From Leisingera aquaemixtae (GTDB lineage: Bacteria; Pseudomonadota; Alphaproteobacteria; Rhodobacterales; Rhodobacteraceae), in contig NZ_CYSR01000010.1 of assembly GCF_001458395.1 (NCBI RefSeq), positions 62,001-126,000 on the forward strand: a stretch of DNA of 64,000 nucleotides, written 5' to 3'. The notes beneath the pieces are model-generated. The model did not search any database. It had not been told where the DNA came from and saw nothing but the letters and a program-made list of their open reading frames with translations. This document shows, in pieces, positions 1-8,484 of the stretch (positions are counted from its first letter, which is position 1; every line of letters starts with the position of its first letter). A program made the translations under genes and the position numbers.

Positions 1-1185
1 ATGTTCGAAACCCTGAAACCCCAGCCCGCCGATAAGATCCTGATGCTGATGCAGATGTATCGCGACGACCCGCGCGCGGACAAGATCGACCTGGGTGTCG
101 GCGTCTACAAGAACGCCGAGGGCGTCACCCCGGTAATGCGCGCCATAAAGGCGGCGGAGCACAAGCTGTGGGAAGAGCAGACCACCAAGTCCTATGTCGG
201 CCTGGCGGGCGATCCGGCCTACTCGGACGCGATGATCAAGCTGATCCTGGGCGATGCGGTTGCGCGTGAAAACATCGCGGCGGCAGCCACCCCCGGCGGC
301 ACCGGCGCGGTGCGCCAGGCGTTCGAGCTGATCCAGATGGCCAATCCCAAGGCCCGCGTCTTTGTGTCGGACCCAACCTGGCCGAACCATGTGTCGATCC
401 TGAACTACGTCGGCATTGAAACCGTGGTCTACCGGTACTTCGACCGCGACACCCGCGGCGTGAACTTCGACGGCATGATGGAAGACCTGAAGGGCGCTGA
501 GAAGGGCGACGTGGTGCTGCTGCACGGCTGCTGCCACAACCCGACCGGCGCCAACCTGAACGAGGTGCAGTGGAAAGAGGTCATCGCGCTCTTGAATGCG
601 CGCGGCCTGATCCCGATGATCGACATTGCCTATCAGGGTTTTGGCGACGGTCTGGAAGAAGACGCGGTGGGCGTGCGCCTGGTTGCCTCCAGCTGCCCCG
701 AGGTGCTGATTGCGGCCAGCTGCTCCAAGAACTTCGGTATCTACCGCGAGCGCACCGGCCTGTTGATGGCGGTCTCCAACGACGCTTCCGCGCAGGCGCT
801 GAACCAGGGCACCCTGGCGTTCCTGAACCGGCAGAACTACTCCTTCCCGCCGGACCACGGCGCGCGTCTGGTGACCATGATCCTGAACGACGACGCCCTG
901 CGCGCCGACTGGGCAGCAGAGCTGGAAGAGGTGCGCCTGGGCATGCTGGGCCTGCGCCAGAAACTGGCGAACGAGCTGCAGCGGCTGACCGGGTCCGACC
1001 GGTTCAGCTTCATCGCCCAGCACCGCGGCATGTTCTCGCTGTTGGGCACCACGCCGGAGCTGGTCGAGAAGATGCGGGTGGACAACGGCATCTACATGGT
1101 GGGCGACAGCCGCCTGAACATTGCAGGCCTCAACGCGCAGACCGTGCCGGTGCTGGCCAAGGCGATTGTCGACGCCGGCGTTTAA
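1..1185 (+). CDS. Aromatic/aspartate aminotransferase, class I
   Basis: PLP-dependent transaminase of the AspC/TyrB family (394 aa), cytoplasmic, exchanging amino groups between aromatic amino acids or aspartate and 2-oxoglutarate. Visible features are the N-terminal LGVGVYKN segment near residues 31-38, the CHNPTGA motif near 178-184 and the PLP lysine K243 in SCSKNFGIYRERTG. Length is normal for subfamily I-alpha. The ATG is the first base of the window, so its ribosome binding site lies outside. Substrate preference (Tyr/Phe versus Asp) cannot be decided by eye. Confidence 0.88.
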   Translation: MFETLKPQPADKILMLMQMYRDDPRADKIDLGVGVYKNAEGVTPVMRAIKAAEHKLWEEQTTKSYVGLAGDPAYSDAMIKLILGDAVARENIAAAATPGGTGAVRQAFELIQMANPKARVFVSDPTWPNHVSILNYVGIETVVYRYFDRDTRGVNFDGMMEDLKGAEKGDVVLLHGCCHNPTGANLNEVQWKEVIALLNARGLIPMIDIAYQGFGDGLEEDAVGVRLVASSCPEVLIAASCSKNFGIYRERTGLLMAVSNDASAQALNQGTLAFLNRQNYSFPPDHGARLVTMILNDDALRADWAAELEEVRLGMLGLRQKLANELQRLTGSDRFSFIAQHRGMFSLLGTTPELVEKMRVDNGIYMVGDSRLNIAGLNAQTVPVLAKAIVDAGV

Positions 1186-1204
1186 GCCTCAGGTCGCTAA
1201 CCAC

Positions 1205-1228
1205 GGGTTGCGCCTTGTGGCGCAGCCC
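1205..1228. terminator. Hairpin between convergent genes
   Basis: GGGTTGCGCC and GGCGCAGCCC pair across a TTGT loop (one G-U pair). It lies between the convergent aminotransferase and sulfotransferase genes. There is no T run, so it is at best a weak or factor-dependent terminator. Confidence 0.4.
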
Positions 1229-1259
1229 GCGTGCTGGCTGCACTCTCCGGCGGGGCGGA

Positions 1260-2126
1260 TTACTTCCAGTCCACATCCTGCCGGCCAATCAAGGTGAATA
1301 GTTTTTGGTTGGGCTTGGCATAGATTCCGGCGATTTGCTTCAAGACATTCTCGTCCGGAACGTATTTTTTCAGCGGTGGCCCCCTTAGGATCTTTGAGGC
1401 GAACCGCGCGCCCCGCTTGAGCGATTTCACATTCGGGAACGGATTGAGGTAGTTCAGATAGGCCTGCGAGACCCGGATGGGGTCAAAGGGATTAACCTCC
1501 TTTCCGGGGTCCATCTCCGGATGTCCGGGATCAATGTCCAGAAACCGGCAGATTTCCATTAAAGTTTTATCCGCAGCACCTTTGATGTCGGTTTCGGTAA
1601 TGATCACTTTCAAGCGGCTGCGGTCAAACAGCTGGTAATAGGCCTCGAGGTGTTTCGCATATAGCCCCATGTCGATCAGGCCGTATTTGTCACCCAGATG
1701 CGCCTTGCGGCCAAAGACAACATCTTCCAAGTCCCAATACGGTGAAAACTGCCCGCTTCTGCGGTAATGGTTGAAAGCCGAAACCAAGCGGTCTACCGGG
1801 TCGCGCAGCACAAAGATCAGCTTGACGTCCGGTAGCAGGCGATGAATGGCCTTGTGGATATCCGGAAGATGGGTGCCAAAGCGGCTTTTGTGGGGGGCCG
1901 GTGTAATCCACATGTAGTTGGGAGTTTTTTCGCCAATCGCACGCCGCCCTTTCCCAGGATCGAACTTCCCGCAGTACCAGTCAAAGCCGCGAGCGTAGTT
2001 TTCCTTGATATTGAAAAAGTGCAGCTCGCTCCGGGGCAGGTAGGTATCGGGGTGGCGCTTGAGTGCATTCACCAGCCAGGAAGTCGCGGACTTTGGAGCG
2101 CCGGCAATAATAAAATTGGGTTTCAT
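1260..2126 (-). CDS. Sulfotransferase family protein
   Basis: PAPS-dependent sulfotransferase (288 aa) transferring sulfate to a carbohydrate or other hydroxyl acceptor. The 5'-phosphosulfate loop is GAPKSATSW at residues 9-17, the 3'-phosphate site is RDPVDRLVSAF at 108-118, and GEKTPNY at 65-71 is typical of heparan-sulfate/NodH-like enzymes. The acceptor is unknown. The gene is visibly richer in A/T than its neighbours and stands alone between metabolic genes, with no glycosyltransferase nearby, which suggests acquisition by transfer. The start is preceded on the coding strand by an AAGGAGG-like site. Confidence 0.85.
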   Translation of the reverse strand: MKPNFIIAGAPKSATSWLVNALKRHPDTYLPRSELHFFNIKENYARGFDWYCGKFDPGKGRRAIGEKTPNYMWITPAPHKSRFGTHLPDIHKAIHRLLPDVKLIFVLRDPVDRLVSAFNHYRRSGQFSPYWDLEDVVFGRKAHLGDKYGLIDMGLYAKHLEAYYQLFDRSRLKVIITETDIKGAADKTLMEICRFLDIDPGHPEMDPGKEVNPFDPIRVSQAYLNYLNPFPNVKSLKRGARFASKILRGPPLKKYVPDENVLKQIAGIYAKPNQKLFTLIGRQDVDWK

Positions 2127-2213
2127 ATCCGAGCCTCCTTGACCCGCCGCGGGATCTGCCCTCTTCGGAATTGCCTGTCAGCAGCCCGCAGCAAGACCGG
2201 ATGATCCGTTCCT

Positions 2214-2255
2214 CAAAAAACAGCCGTGCCTTCGGGCAGTCGAAGGAACGGCTGT
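2214..2255 (-). terminator. Interrupted hairpin followed by T6
   Basis: ACAGCCGT/ACGGCTGT outer arms and CCTTCG/CGAAGG inner arms form a long hairpin. On the minus strand it is followed directly by TTTTTTGAGG, the pattern of an intrinsic terminator. It lies upstream of the sulfotransferase gene and well past the amtB terminator, so it may end an unrecognised transcript. Apart from this hairpin, the one at 2444 and a TATAAT box at 2299-2304, I see no gene in 2127-2490. Confidence 0.5.
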
Positions 2256-2434
2256 AGCTAACTTGTAAACCAAGGTCATCGCGCCTCTGGGCCAAAGATA
2301 TAATGCGGAGCGATTCCGTGGCAAGAAACCGGCCGCTGGATTCAAAGTCCGCCCTTATACACCGGAAACGTGCTGCCAATCCTTGGCGGAGGATCTGTCT
2401 TGGGCTTGGGCTGCTAAATAGGTGTCTACTTCCA

Positions 2435-2476
2435 AACAGAAACGCGGCGCCTGAAGCAGGCGCCGCGCTTTTGTTT
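2435..2476. terminator. Bidirectional intrinsic terminator downstream of amtB
   Basis: A perfect 10-bp stem (GCGGCGCCTG, 2444-2453; CAGGCGCCGC, 2457-2466) with an AAG loop. It is followed on the plus strand by GCTTTTGTTT and on the minus strand by GTTTCTGTTT. It sits 25 bp past the amtB stop codon. Confidence 0.75.
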
Positions 2477-2490
2477 CAAGGGCTGAAAAG

Positions 2491-3825
2491 TCAGCTCGGG
2501 GAGAACTCCGGATAGGCCTCCATGCCCAGCTCGGCCATGTCGAGGCCGTTGACCTCGTCTTCTTCCTCCACCCGGATGCCCATGGTGGCGCGCAGGATGA
2601 TCCAGACCGCGGCGGAGGCTGCGACGGTGAACACACCCACCACGGCAATGCCTGTCAGCTGCTTCAGCAGCGTGGCGTCGGGGTTCGACAGCACCACGGC
2701 GACGGTGCCCCAGATGCCGCAGATCAGATGCACCGGGATGGCGCCAACCACGTCGTCGATCCGCAGCTTGTCCAGCATCGGCACCGCAAACACCACGATC
2801 ACGCCGCCGATGGCACCGATCAGGGTGGCAAGGCCCAGACCCGGGGTCAGCGGCTCGGCGGTGATTGCGACCAGGCCCGCCAGCGCGCCGTTCAGGATCA
2901 TGGTCAGATCCGGCTTCTTGAACAGTACCTGTGTCAGCACCAGCGCCGCCACCGCACCGCCAGCCGCTGCGGCGTTGGTGTTGGCAAAGATGCGCGAGAT
3001 ATCGGCGACGTCACCGATCGACCCCATGGCCAGCTGCGAGCCGCCGTTGAAGCCGAACCATCCCATCCACAGGATAAAGCAGCCGAGCGTCGCCAGCGCC
3101 AGGTTGGAGCCGGGCATCGGGATGGTCTTGCCTTCCTTGTACTTGCCGATGCGCGGACCAAGGATCAGCGCGCCGGTCAGCGCGGCCCAGCCGCCCACCG
3201 AATGCACCACGGTGGAGCCAGCGAAATCCAGGAAGCCCATCTGCTCCAAGAAGCCGCCGCCCCACTTCCAGCTGGCCTGGAACGGGTAGATCACCGAGGT
3301 CAGCACGATGGTGAAGATCAGGAACGGCCACAGCTTGATGCGCTCGGCCAGGGTGCCCGACACGATCGAGGCGGTGGCGGCGCAGAACATCAGCTGAAAG
3401 AAGAAATCCGAGCCGGTGGACGCGTAGGAATAATCATCCGCCCCTTCTGCGGTGATCCCCACGGCTTCCAGCACGCCGGGGCCGAAGACACCGGACAGGA
3501 CGCCGTCAACCGCCCAATTGCCCAGCGGATACATTAGGTTATAGCCGATCAGCCAGTAGAAGACGGCGGCCAGCGAAAACAGCGCCATGTTCTTGGTCAG
3601 CTGCATCGTGACGTTCTTGGAGCGCACCAGCCCCGCTTCCAGCATGGCAAAGCCTGCGGCCATCCAGAACACCAGGCAGCCGCCGATCAGGAACAGGAGC
3701 GAGTTCAGGATGAAAACGGTATCGGTTGCGGGGTTCACGCCCGGGGCGGGGCCGTCCTGGGCCAGCGCCAGGCCCGGCAGCGCGGTCAGCGCCAAGGCTG
3801 CCAAGGGGAGTTTCAGTTGCTTCAT
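2491..3825 (-). CDS. amtB: Ammonium transporter AmtB
   Basis: Inner-membrane ammonium channel (444 aa) with a cleavable signal peptide (ends near LALAQ) and about 11 transmembrane helices. The twin pore histidines are visible in TVVHSVGGW and AIPVHLICG, and FGFNGGS is the family signature. It is the downstream gene of a glnK-amtB operon, 26 bp after glnK, with GGAGGAAAG before its ATG. The known control is PII binding to the cytoplasmic face when nitrogen is plentiful. A terminator follows. Confidence 0.95.
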   Translation of the reverse strand: MKQLKLPLAALALTALPGLALAQDGPAPGVNPATDTVFILNSLLFLIGGCLVFWMAAGFAMLEAGLVRSKNVTMQLTKNMALFSLAAVFYWLIGYNLMYPLGNWAVDGVLSGVFGPGVLEAVGITAEGADDYSYASTGSDFFFQLMFCAATASIVSGTLAERIKLWPFLIFTIVLTSVIYPFQASWKWGGGFLEQMGFLDFAGSTVVHSVGGWAALTGALILGPRIGKYKEGKTIPMPGSNLALATLGCFILWMGWFGFNGGSQLAMGSIGDVADISRIFANTNAAAAGGAVAALVLTQVLFKKPDLTMILNGALAGLVAITAEPLTPGLGLATLIGAIGGVIVVFAVPMLDKLRIDDVVGAIPVHLICGIWGTVAVVLSNPDATLLKQLTGIAVVGVFTVAASAAVWIILRATMGIRVEEEDEVNGLDMAELGMEAYPEFSPS

Positions 3826-3851
3826 ATGTCTTTCCTCCGTGCCGGGCGCGC

Positions 3852-4190
3852 CTACAGCGCCTCGAGGTTGGTTTCGCCGGTGCGCACCCGCACCGCCTGT
3901 TCCACATCCAGAACAAAAATCTTTCCGTCACCGATCTTGCCGGTGCGGGCGGTCTCGGCGATGGCGCTGACGGCCTGCTCGGCCTGATCCGCGGGCACCA
4001 CCAGCTCCAGCTTCAGCTTCGGCACGAAATTCACTTCGTATTCTGCGCCGCGGTAAATTTCCGTGTGCCCGGCCTGCGCGCCAAAGCCCTTGATTTCGGT
4101 GACCATCAGCCCGCTCACACCCAGCGAGGTCAGCGCTTCGCGGACCTCGTCCAGCTTGAAGGGCTTGATGGCAGCTATGATCAGTTTCAT
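3852..4190 (-). CDS. glnK: Nitrogen regulatory protein P-II (GlnK)
   Basis: PII signal protein of the normal 112 aa starting MKLIIAAIKP. The open frame extends further upstream, but this start matches the family and follows an AGGGGATG site. T-loop Tyr51 (RGAEYEV), the residue uridylylated by GlnD, is present, as is the C-terminal signature TGKIGDGKIFV. It senses ATP/ADP and 2-oxoglutarate and gates AmtB, encoded immediately downstream. The operon is probably NtrC-controlled, but I could not find a convincing sigma-54 promoter in the 269-bp gap before the divergent PBP gene. Confidence 0.95.
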   Translation of the reverse strand: MKLIIAAIKPFKLDEVREALTSLGVSGLMVTEIKGFGAQAGHTEIYRGAEYEVNFVPKLKLELVVPADQAEQAVSAIAETARTGKIGDGKIFVLDVEQAVRVRTGETNLEAL

Positions 4191-4459
4191 CTCAGCATCC
4201 CCTGCATTTGCTTCACGCCGGCCCCATGCCGATGCATTTCGCACTTGCAGCAAAACCGGCGATGCGAGTCGTGCAAAGAAACGGCCAGCAAGTTTCCGCG
4301 CGTCTTTCTGCGAGCGCACAATAATTTTGCGCCTTTTGCCCGCTTCGCTTAAAAACCGGCCATCTGGCAAAGCGGGAAAGGTCCGGATTCTGCCCCTCTA
4401 CAAACCGCGTCAGGCAGAGTATTGTCGCGGCAAACGGGCAAACCGGGCAGGAAACGACG

Positions 4460-6673
4460 ATGGCTCAAGGATCCGGGCGCAAGCCTCTGGTGGCAGAAAA
4501 ACGTTATACCGCAGGCGGCAAGGGGAAGCCCTCTGCCGCCAAGACGTCTGCGCGCAAGACACCCGCGCGCAAGGCAAAGAAGTCCGGGCTGTTTGGCCTG
4601 TTCTTCCGCAAGAAGACGCGCGCCAGGCCCGCGCCCAAGAAGAAGGGCGTCATCGGTCTGCTGCTGGCGCCCTTTGCCTGGGCGTTCCGGCTGGCCTGGG
4701 GGTTCACCTGGCGCATCGGCATGGTGGTCTGCCTGCTGGTCGGCCTGGCGGTGGCCTTTCAGTACCTGAAGCTGCCGGATGTGTCTGCCTATCTGGACGG
4801 GCGCGCGCGCGGCTCGGTCACGCTGCTGGACCGCGAGGGCGAGGTGTTTGCCTGGCGCGGCGACCAGTTCGGCGGCGTGGTGACGGCGGACACCGTCTCG
4901 CCGCATCTGAAGAACGCGATTGTCGCGACCGAGGACAAGCGGTTTTACCGCCATTTCGGCATCTCGCCCCGCGGCGTTGCCAGCGCCGTGCGCATCAACC
5001 TGAGCGAGGGGCGCGGGCCGCTGTCCGGCCATGGCGGCTCCACCATCACCCAGCAGACCGCCAAGCTTTTGTGCCTGGGCCGCCAGTACGATCCGGCGGA
5101 GTGGAAAAGCGAAAGCGCCTATGAGGCCGACTGCCGCAAAAGCTCGCTGTGGCGCAAGGCGACCGAAGCGGTCTTTGCGCTGGCGCTGGAGGCCAAGTAC
5201 ACCAAGGATGAGATCCTCTCGATCTACATGAACCGCGCCTATATGGGCGGCGGCGCCTATGGGGCTGAGGCCGCGGCGCAGCGCTATTTCGGCAAATCCG
5301 CCAACCAGCTGAACCCGGCCGAGGGCGCGATGCTGGCCGGGCTGCTGACCGCGCCCTCGACGCTGGCGCCGACCAACAGCCTGGAGCGCTCGCAGGACCG
5401 GGCCGCGACTGTGCTGCGGCTGATGCAGGAGCAGGGGTATCTGACCACGGCGGAGATGAAGCGCAACCAGGACAACCCGGCAGAGCTGAGCGAGGCCGCT
5501 GCGGCACGGGCTGGCGGGTATTTTGCCGACTGGGTCATGGACACCATCCCGGATTTCCTGGGCGATCAGACCACCGAGGACGTGGTGATCCGCTCTACCC
5601 TGGACCAGCGGCTGCAGGCGGCGGCAGAGGACGCGCTGAAATATATCTTTGAGAACAAGGTCCGCGAAGGCTCCAAGGCGCAGGCGGCGATTGTAGTGAT
5701 GAGCGCCGACGGCGCTGTGCGTGCGATGGTGGGCGGGCGCAAGACAAAGGTCTCGGGCGTGTTCAACCGCGCCACCCAGGCCAAGCGGCAGACCGGCTCG
5801 GCCTTCAAGCCCTTTGTCTATGCCACCGCGCTTGAACTGGGCTATTCGCCTTATGACCGGGTGCTGGACGCGAAATACTGCATGAGCATTCCAGGCTCCG
5901 GCCAGTGGTGCCCGGAGAACTACACCCGCAAGTTTTATGGCGAGGTGACGCTGGCGCGCGCGCTGCGGGATTCCCTCAACGTGCCGGCGGTCAAGATCTC
6001 CGAAGCGGTGGGCCGCGACAAGGTAAGCCGGGTGGCCAAGGACTTCGGCATCGACAGCGACCTGGCTGCGGGGCCTGCGCTGGCGCTGGGCGCCTCGGAA
6101 AGCAGCCTGCTGGAGATGACCGGGGCCTATGCCGGTATCCTCAACGGCGGCTCCTCGGTGACGCCTTACGGGGTGACCGAGCTGAAGCTGGTCGAGGACA
6201 GCGACGCGCTGATGGGCGCCAGCGGCGGCATTGGCGAGCGGGTGATCCGCACCGAGGCGGCGCAGCAGCTGGTCTGGATGATGGAGAAAGTGATTGCCGG
6301 CGGCACCGGCCAGCGGGCGCAGATCCCGGGCTGGCAGGCGGCGGGCAAATCCGGCACCACCTCTGCGGCCAAGGATGCCTGGTTCATCGGCTTTACCGCC
6401 AATTACGTGGCCGGTGTCTGGATGGGCTATGACGACAACACGCCGCTTTCGGGTGTGACCGGCGGCGGCCTGCCTGCCGAGATCTGGCGCGAGACCATGG
6501 TGCGGGTGCATGAGGGGCTGGAGCCCAAGCCGCTGCCGATGCTGGAGCCCGCCCCGATCGCCCCGCCGCCGCAGGAGACCCGCCGCGAGCGCCGCCGCCG
6601 CCAGGGGCCGAACCTTGGCAAGGAGCTGGGCCGCGCGGTCGACAATATCCTGCGTGACATTCTGGGCAACTGA
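4460..6673 (+). CDS. Class A penicillin-binding protein (transglycosylase/transpeptidase)
   Basis: Bifunctional peptidoglycan synthase (737 aa). A long Lys/Arg-rich cytoplasmic tail (1-65) precedes one transmembrane helix (about 84-102). The GT51 transglycosylase domain has catalytic E158 in EDKRFYRH and GGSTITQQ at 192-199. The transpeptidase domain has the SxxK motif at S447-K450 (TGSAFK), SLN at 505-507 and KSGT at 630-633. A Pro/Arg-rich C-terminal tail follows. It resembles PBP1A-like proteins of Rhodobacteraceae rather than full-length E. coli MrcA, which is longer. Monocistronic and divergent from glnK. Confidence 0.92.
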   Translation: MAQGSGRKPLVAEKRYTAGGKGKPSAAKTSARKTPARKAKKSGLFGLFFRKKTRARPAPKKKGVIGLLLAPFAWAFRLAWGFTWRIGMVVCLLVGLAVAFQYLKLPDVSAYLDGRARGSVTLLDREGEVFAWRGDQFGGVVTADTVSPHLKNAIVATEDKRFYRHFGISPRGVASAVRINLSEGRGPLSGHGGSTITQQTAKLLCLGRQYDPAEWKSESAYEADCRKSSLWRKATEAVFALALEAKYTKDEILSIYMNRAYMGGGAYGAEAAAQRYFGKSANQLNPAEGAMLAGLLTAPSTLAPTNSLERSQDRAATVLRLMQEQGYLTTAEMKRNQDNPAELSEAAAARAGGYFADWVMDTIPDFLGDQTTEDVVIRSTLDQRLQAAAEDALKYIFENKVREGSKAQAAIVVMSADGAVRAMVGGRKTKVSGVFNRATQAKRQTGSAFKPFVYATALELGYSPYDRVLDAKYCMSIPGSGQWCPENYTRKFYGEVTLARALRDSLNVPAVKISEAVGRDKVSRVAKDFGIDSDLAAGPALALGASESSLLEMTGAYAGILNGGSSVTPYGVTELKLVEDSDALMGASGGIGERVIRTEAAQQLVWMMEKVIAGGTGQRAQIPGWQAAGKSGTTSAAKDAWFIGFTANYVAGVWMGYDDNTPLSGVTGGGLPAEIWRETMVRVHEGLEPKPLPMLEPAPIAPPPQETRRERRRRQGPNLGKELGRAVDNILRDILGN

Positions 6674-6733
6674 CGCGGGCGCTTTCGCAGGCGCTCCCGC
6701 CTGGCTCAGACCCCCTTGCGGGGGCCATCGCCA

Positions 6734-6843
6734 GTTGGGCCCGGCGCCGCGCCCCGGGGGCGCGGCGCACGCCCTGCCCGTGGGGCAGGGCGCCCGGCCC
6801 AACGGGCGCAAGGCATCTTTGATGCTGCCGCGACGGGCGGGAG
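6734..6843. repeat. Two-hairpin intergenic repeat, copy A
   Basis: Outer arms GTTGGGCC (6734-6741) and GGCCCAAC (6796-6803) enclose two GC-rich hairpins. A small hairpin GCATC-TTT-GATGC (6813-6825) and the tail GCGACGGGCGGGAG (6830-6843) follow. The same architecture recurs near 24.2, 32.4, 37.8, 54.7 and 57.9 kb. It lies between the convergent PBP and mlaC genes. Confidence 0.7.
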
Positions 6844-6898
6844 GGCCGCGCTGAAGGCGCAGCCGCACGCGGACCGGCACCGCGCGGGGGCCAAAGAA

Positions 6899-6925
6899 AA
6901 AGGCCCCCCGAAGGGAGCCTTTCTT
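6899..6925. terminator. Intrinsic terminator between PBP and mlaC
   Basis: AAAGGC (6899-6904) pairs with GCCTTT (6917-6922) around an inner CCC/GGG pairing, with A-rich and T-rich flanks on the two sides. It would serve the convergent PBP and mlaA-mlaC units. Confidence 0.6.
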
Positions 6926-6953
6926 AAATCCGGATACCGGATACTGCGCGGCC

Positions 6954-7541
6954 TTAGCTCAGCCGGTGCAGCTCGGCAATCAGCGCGTCGATGTCGCCCC
7001 GCTTGCTGTCCAGGATCGAGCCGATCTCGGTGCGTTCGGTCAGGAGCAGGTTCACGCCTTCGATGAACATGTTGAAGAACAGGTCGCGGCCGGAGCGGTC
7101 CGACACCAGGAACGTCACCTCAAACGGCGACTGGCCCTTGAGGTAGGCAATGGTGCTCACCTCATACCATTTTTTCACCTTCTTGACGCCGGTCACTTCC
7201 AGCTTGCCGCCGATGAATTCGCGGAAGCGCTTGCCGTATTTGCGCGAGATGTAGCCCTGGAAGGCCTGGGAGAACGCCCGTTTCTGGGCGGAGGACGCCC
7301 GGCGCCCGTCCGCGCCCAGAGCGTAGGCGGCGATATAGGAGGTGTCGCTGTAGCGCTGGAAGATCCGCTCAAAGTCGCGGTACATCGCGCTCTCGCCCTT
7401 GCCGGAGGCGATCACCCGGTTGATGTCGGTCACCAGGCTGTTGATCAGCGAGCTGGCGCGGCTTTCGTTCAGCGCCCACAGGGCTTGCGGCGCGGTGGCC
7501 AGCACGGCGCCGGCACCAATGATAAATTTGCGGCGGTCCAT
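6954..7541 (-). CDS. mlaC: MlaC/Ttg2D family phospholipid-binding protein
   Basis: Periplasmic lipid carrier of the MlaC family (195 aa) that ferries phospholipid between outer-membrane MlaA and an inner-membrane MlaFEDB transporter. It begins MDRRKFIIGAGAVLATAP, a twin-arginine-like or Sec signal peptide (RR at residues 3-4). The body carries the family pattern AYALGADGR...YISRKYGKRF and the conserved VSYLV-like FEVTFLVSDRSG segment. It starts 2 bp after the mlaA stop codon, so the two are cotranscribed. No mlaFED genes are in the window. Confidence 0.82.
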   Translation of the reverse strand: MDRRKFIIGAGAVLATAPQALWALNESRASSLINSLVTDINRVIASGKGESAMYRDFERIFQRYSDTSYIAAYALGADGRRASSAQKRAFSQAFQGYISRKYGKRFREFIGGKLEVTGVKKVKKWYEVSTIAYLKGQSPFEVTFLVSDRSGRDLFFNMFIEGVNLLLTERTEIGSILDSKRGDIDALIAELHRLS

Positions 7542-7543
7542 CT

Positions 7544-8353
7544 TCAGAATCCTTCGGTGTTCAGTTCGAACGGGTCGATTTCGGTGATCTCTTCGCCTTC
7601 GCCCAGCTCGAACCGGCGGTTCTGCAGGTAGATCAGCCGCGATTGCGCATAGCTGTCGGCGCTCTCGTAGAGAATCGAATCGATCGTATCGGAATAGTTG
7701 CCACGATCACCCATGCGTCGCACGATTTCCGCATAGATGCTGATGTTGTCGGCAGTATTCTGCTCGACATAACCCAGCGGGTTGGTGAAGAAATCCACTG
7801 CGATCCCCGCTGCATCGCGGGAGGTGGAGGGGCCAAAGAACGGCAGCTCGACATAGGCGCCTTCGCCAACGCCCCAAACATGCAGCGTCTCGCCGAAATC
7901 GGTATCGACCGGCGGCACGTTAAATTCGCTGGCCGGGTCGGCCAGACCCGCAAAACCCACCGTCGAGTTGATCACGAAGCGCGAAAACGCATTGCCGGCC
8001 ATCTTCAGATCGCCCTGCAGCAGCGCGTTGATCATTTGCCCCGGCATCGACAGGTTCTCGGCAAAGTGGGAGAAGCTGGTCACCATCGGCGCGGGCACGA
8101 TCGCCACGTAGCCCTTGGACGCAGGCCGGAACGCCAGACGGTCCACGCCGCGGTTGAAGGCGTGCACGGTGCGGTTGGTTTTCTCGTAAGGGTCGAACAC
8201 TTCGCCGGCGGCCCGCGCGACCGGATCCTGGTTGGCGCAGCCCGCGGCAAAGGCGGCAAAAATCAGCGCAAATAGAAATTTATGCGGTCGCAACATGTAG
8301 GCCATTCGGTTAAGTGTCCAATTGAAACTGGCGCCGGCGCGTGTGGAGGGCAC
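7544..8353 (-). CDS. mlaA: MlaA (VacJ) outer-membrane lipoprotein
   Basis: Outer-membrane lipoprotein (269 aa) that removes mislocalised phospholipid from the outer leaflet. It has a lipoprotein signal with lipobox FAAGC (Cys39) and the family segments DPYEKTNRTVHAFNRGVD, INALLQGD and FGETLHVWGVGEGAYVELPFFGPS. I chose the ATG at 8353 because GGGAGAA lies just upstream. ATG codons at 8305 and 8296 would give a shorter signal peptide and remain possible. First gene of the mlaA-mlaC unit. Confidence 0.88.
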   Translation of the reverse strand: MPSTRAGASFNWTLNRMAYMLRPHKFLFALIFAAFAAGCANQDPVARAAGEVFDPYEKTNRTVHAFNRGVDRLAFRPASKGYVAIVPAPMVTSFSHFAENLSMPGQMINALLQGDLKMAGNAFSRFVINSTVGFAGLADPASEFNVPPVDTDFGETLHVWGVGEGAYVELPFFGPSTSRDAAGIAVDFFTNPLGYVEQNTADNISIYAEIVRRMGDRGNYSDTIDSILYESADSYAQSRLIYLQNRRFELGEGEEITEIDPFELNTEGF

Positions 8354-8402
8354 ATAAGGGTTCTCCCGCCGTTTTCCAGTCTGATTGCATTTTTTTACCT
8401 GC

Positions 8403-8422
8403 TTGTGTCACAAGTGATACAA
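8403..8422. promoter_or_regulatory. Near-perfect inverted repeat upstream of the T1SS genes
   Basis: TTGTGTCAC and GTGATACAA form 9-bp arms around AA with one mismatch, 62 bp before the secretion ABC gene and 50 bp from mlaA on the other side. This is a plausible regulator site; the binding protein is unknown. Confidence 0.4.
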
Positions 8423-8484
8423 CCCAGGCCATGATGCAACCCAGCCCTGACCCGAAGCCAAGGAACCACTAGTGCAGTCTGCCC

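Noticed and set aside
2300-2400. tRNA-like anticodon stem (GGATTCAAAGTCC) upstream of amtB
   Set aside because: No acceptable T-arm (GTTCGAATC type), D-arm or acceptor pairing on either strand, so it is a chance resemblance.
4191-4459. Sigma-54 promoter for glnK-amtB
   Set aside because: Expected from biology, but no TGGCAC-N5-TTGCA match with proper spacing was found; the best candidates miss key bases.
4349-6880. An 843-codon open frame on the minus strand across the PBP gene
   Set aside because: The opposite strand has all catalytic motifs of a class A PBP. The antisense translation is low-complexity Arg/Gly/Ala sequence.
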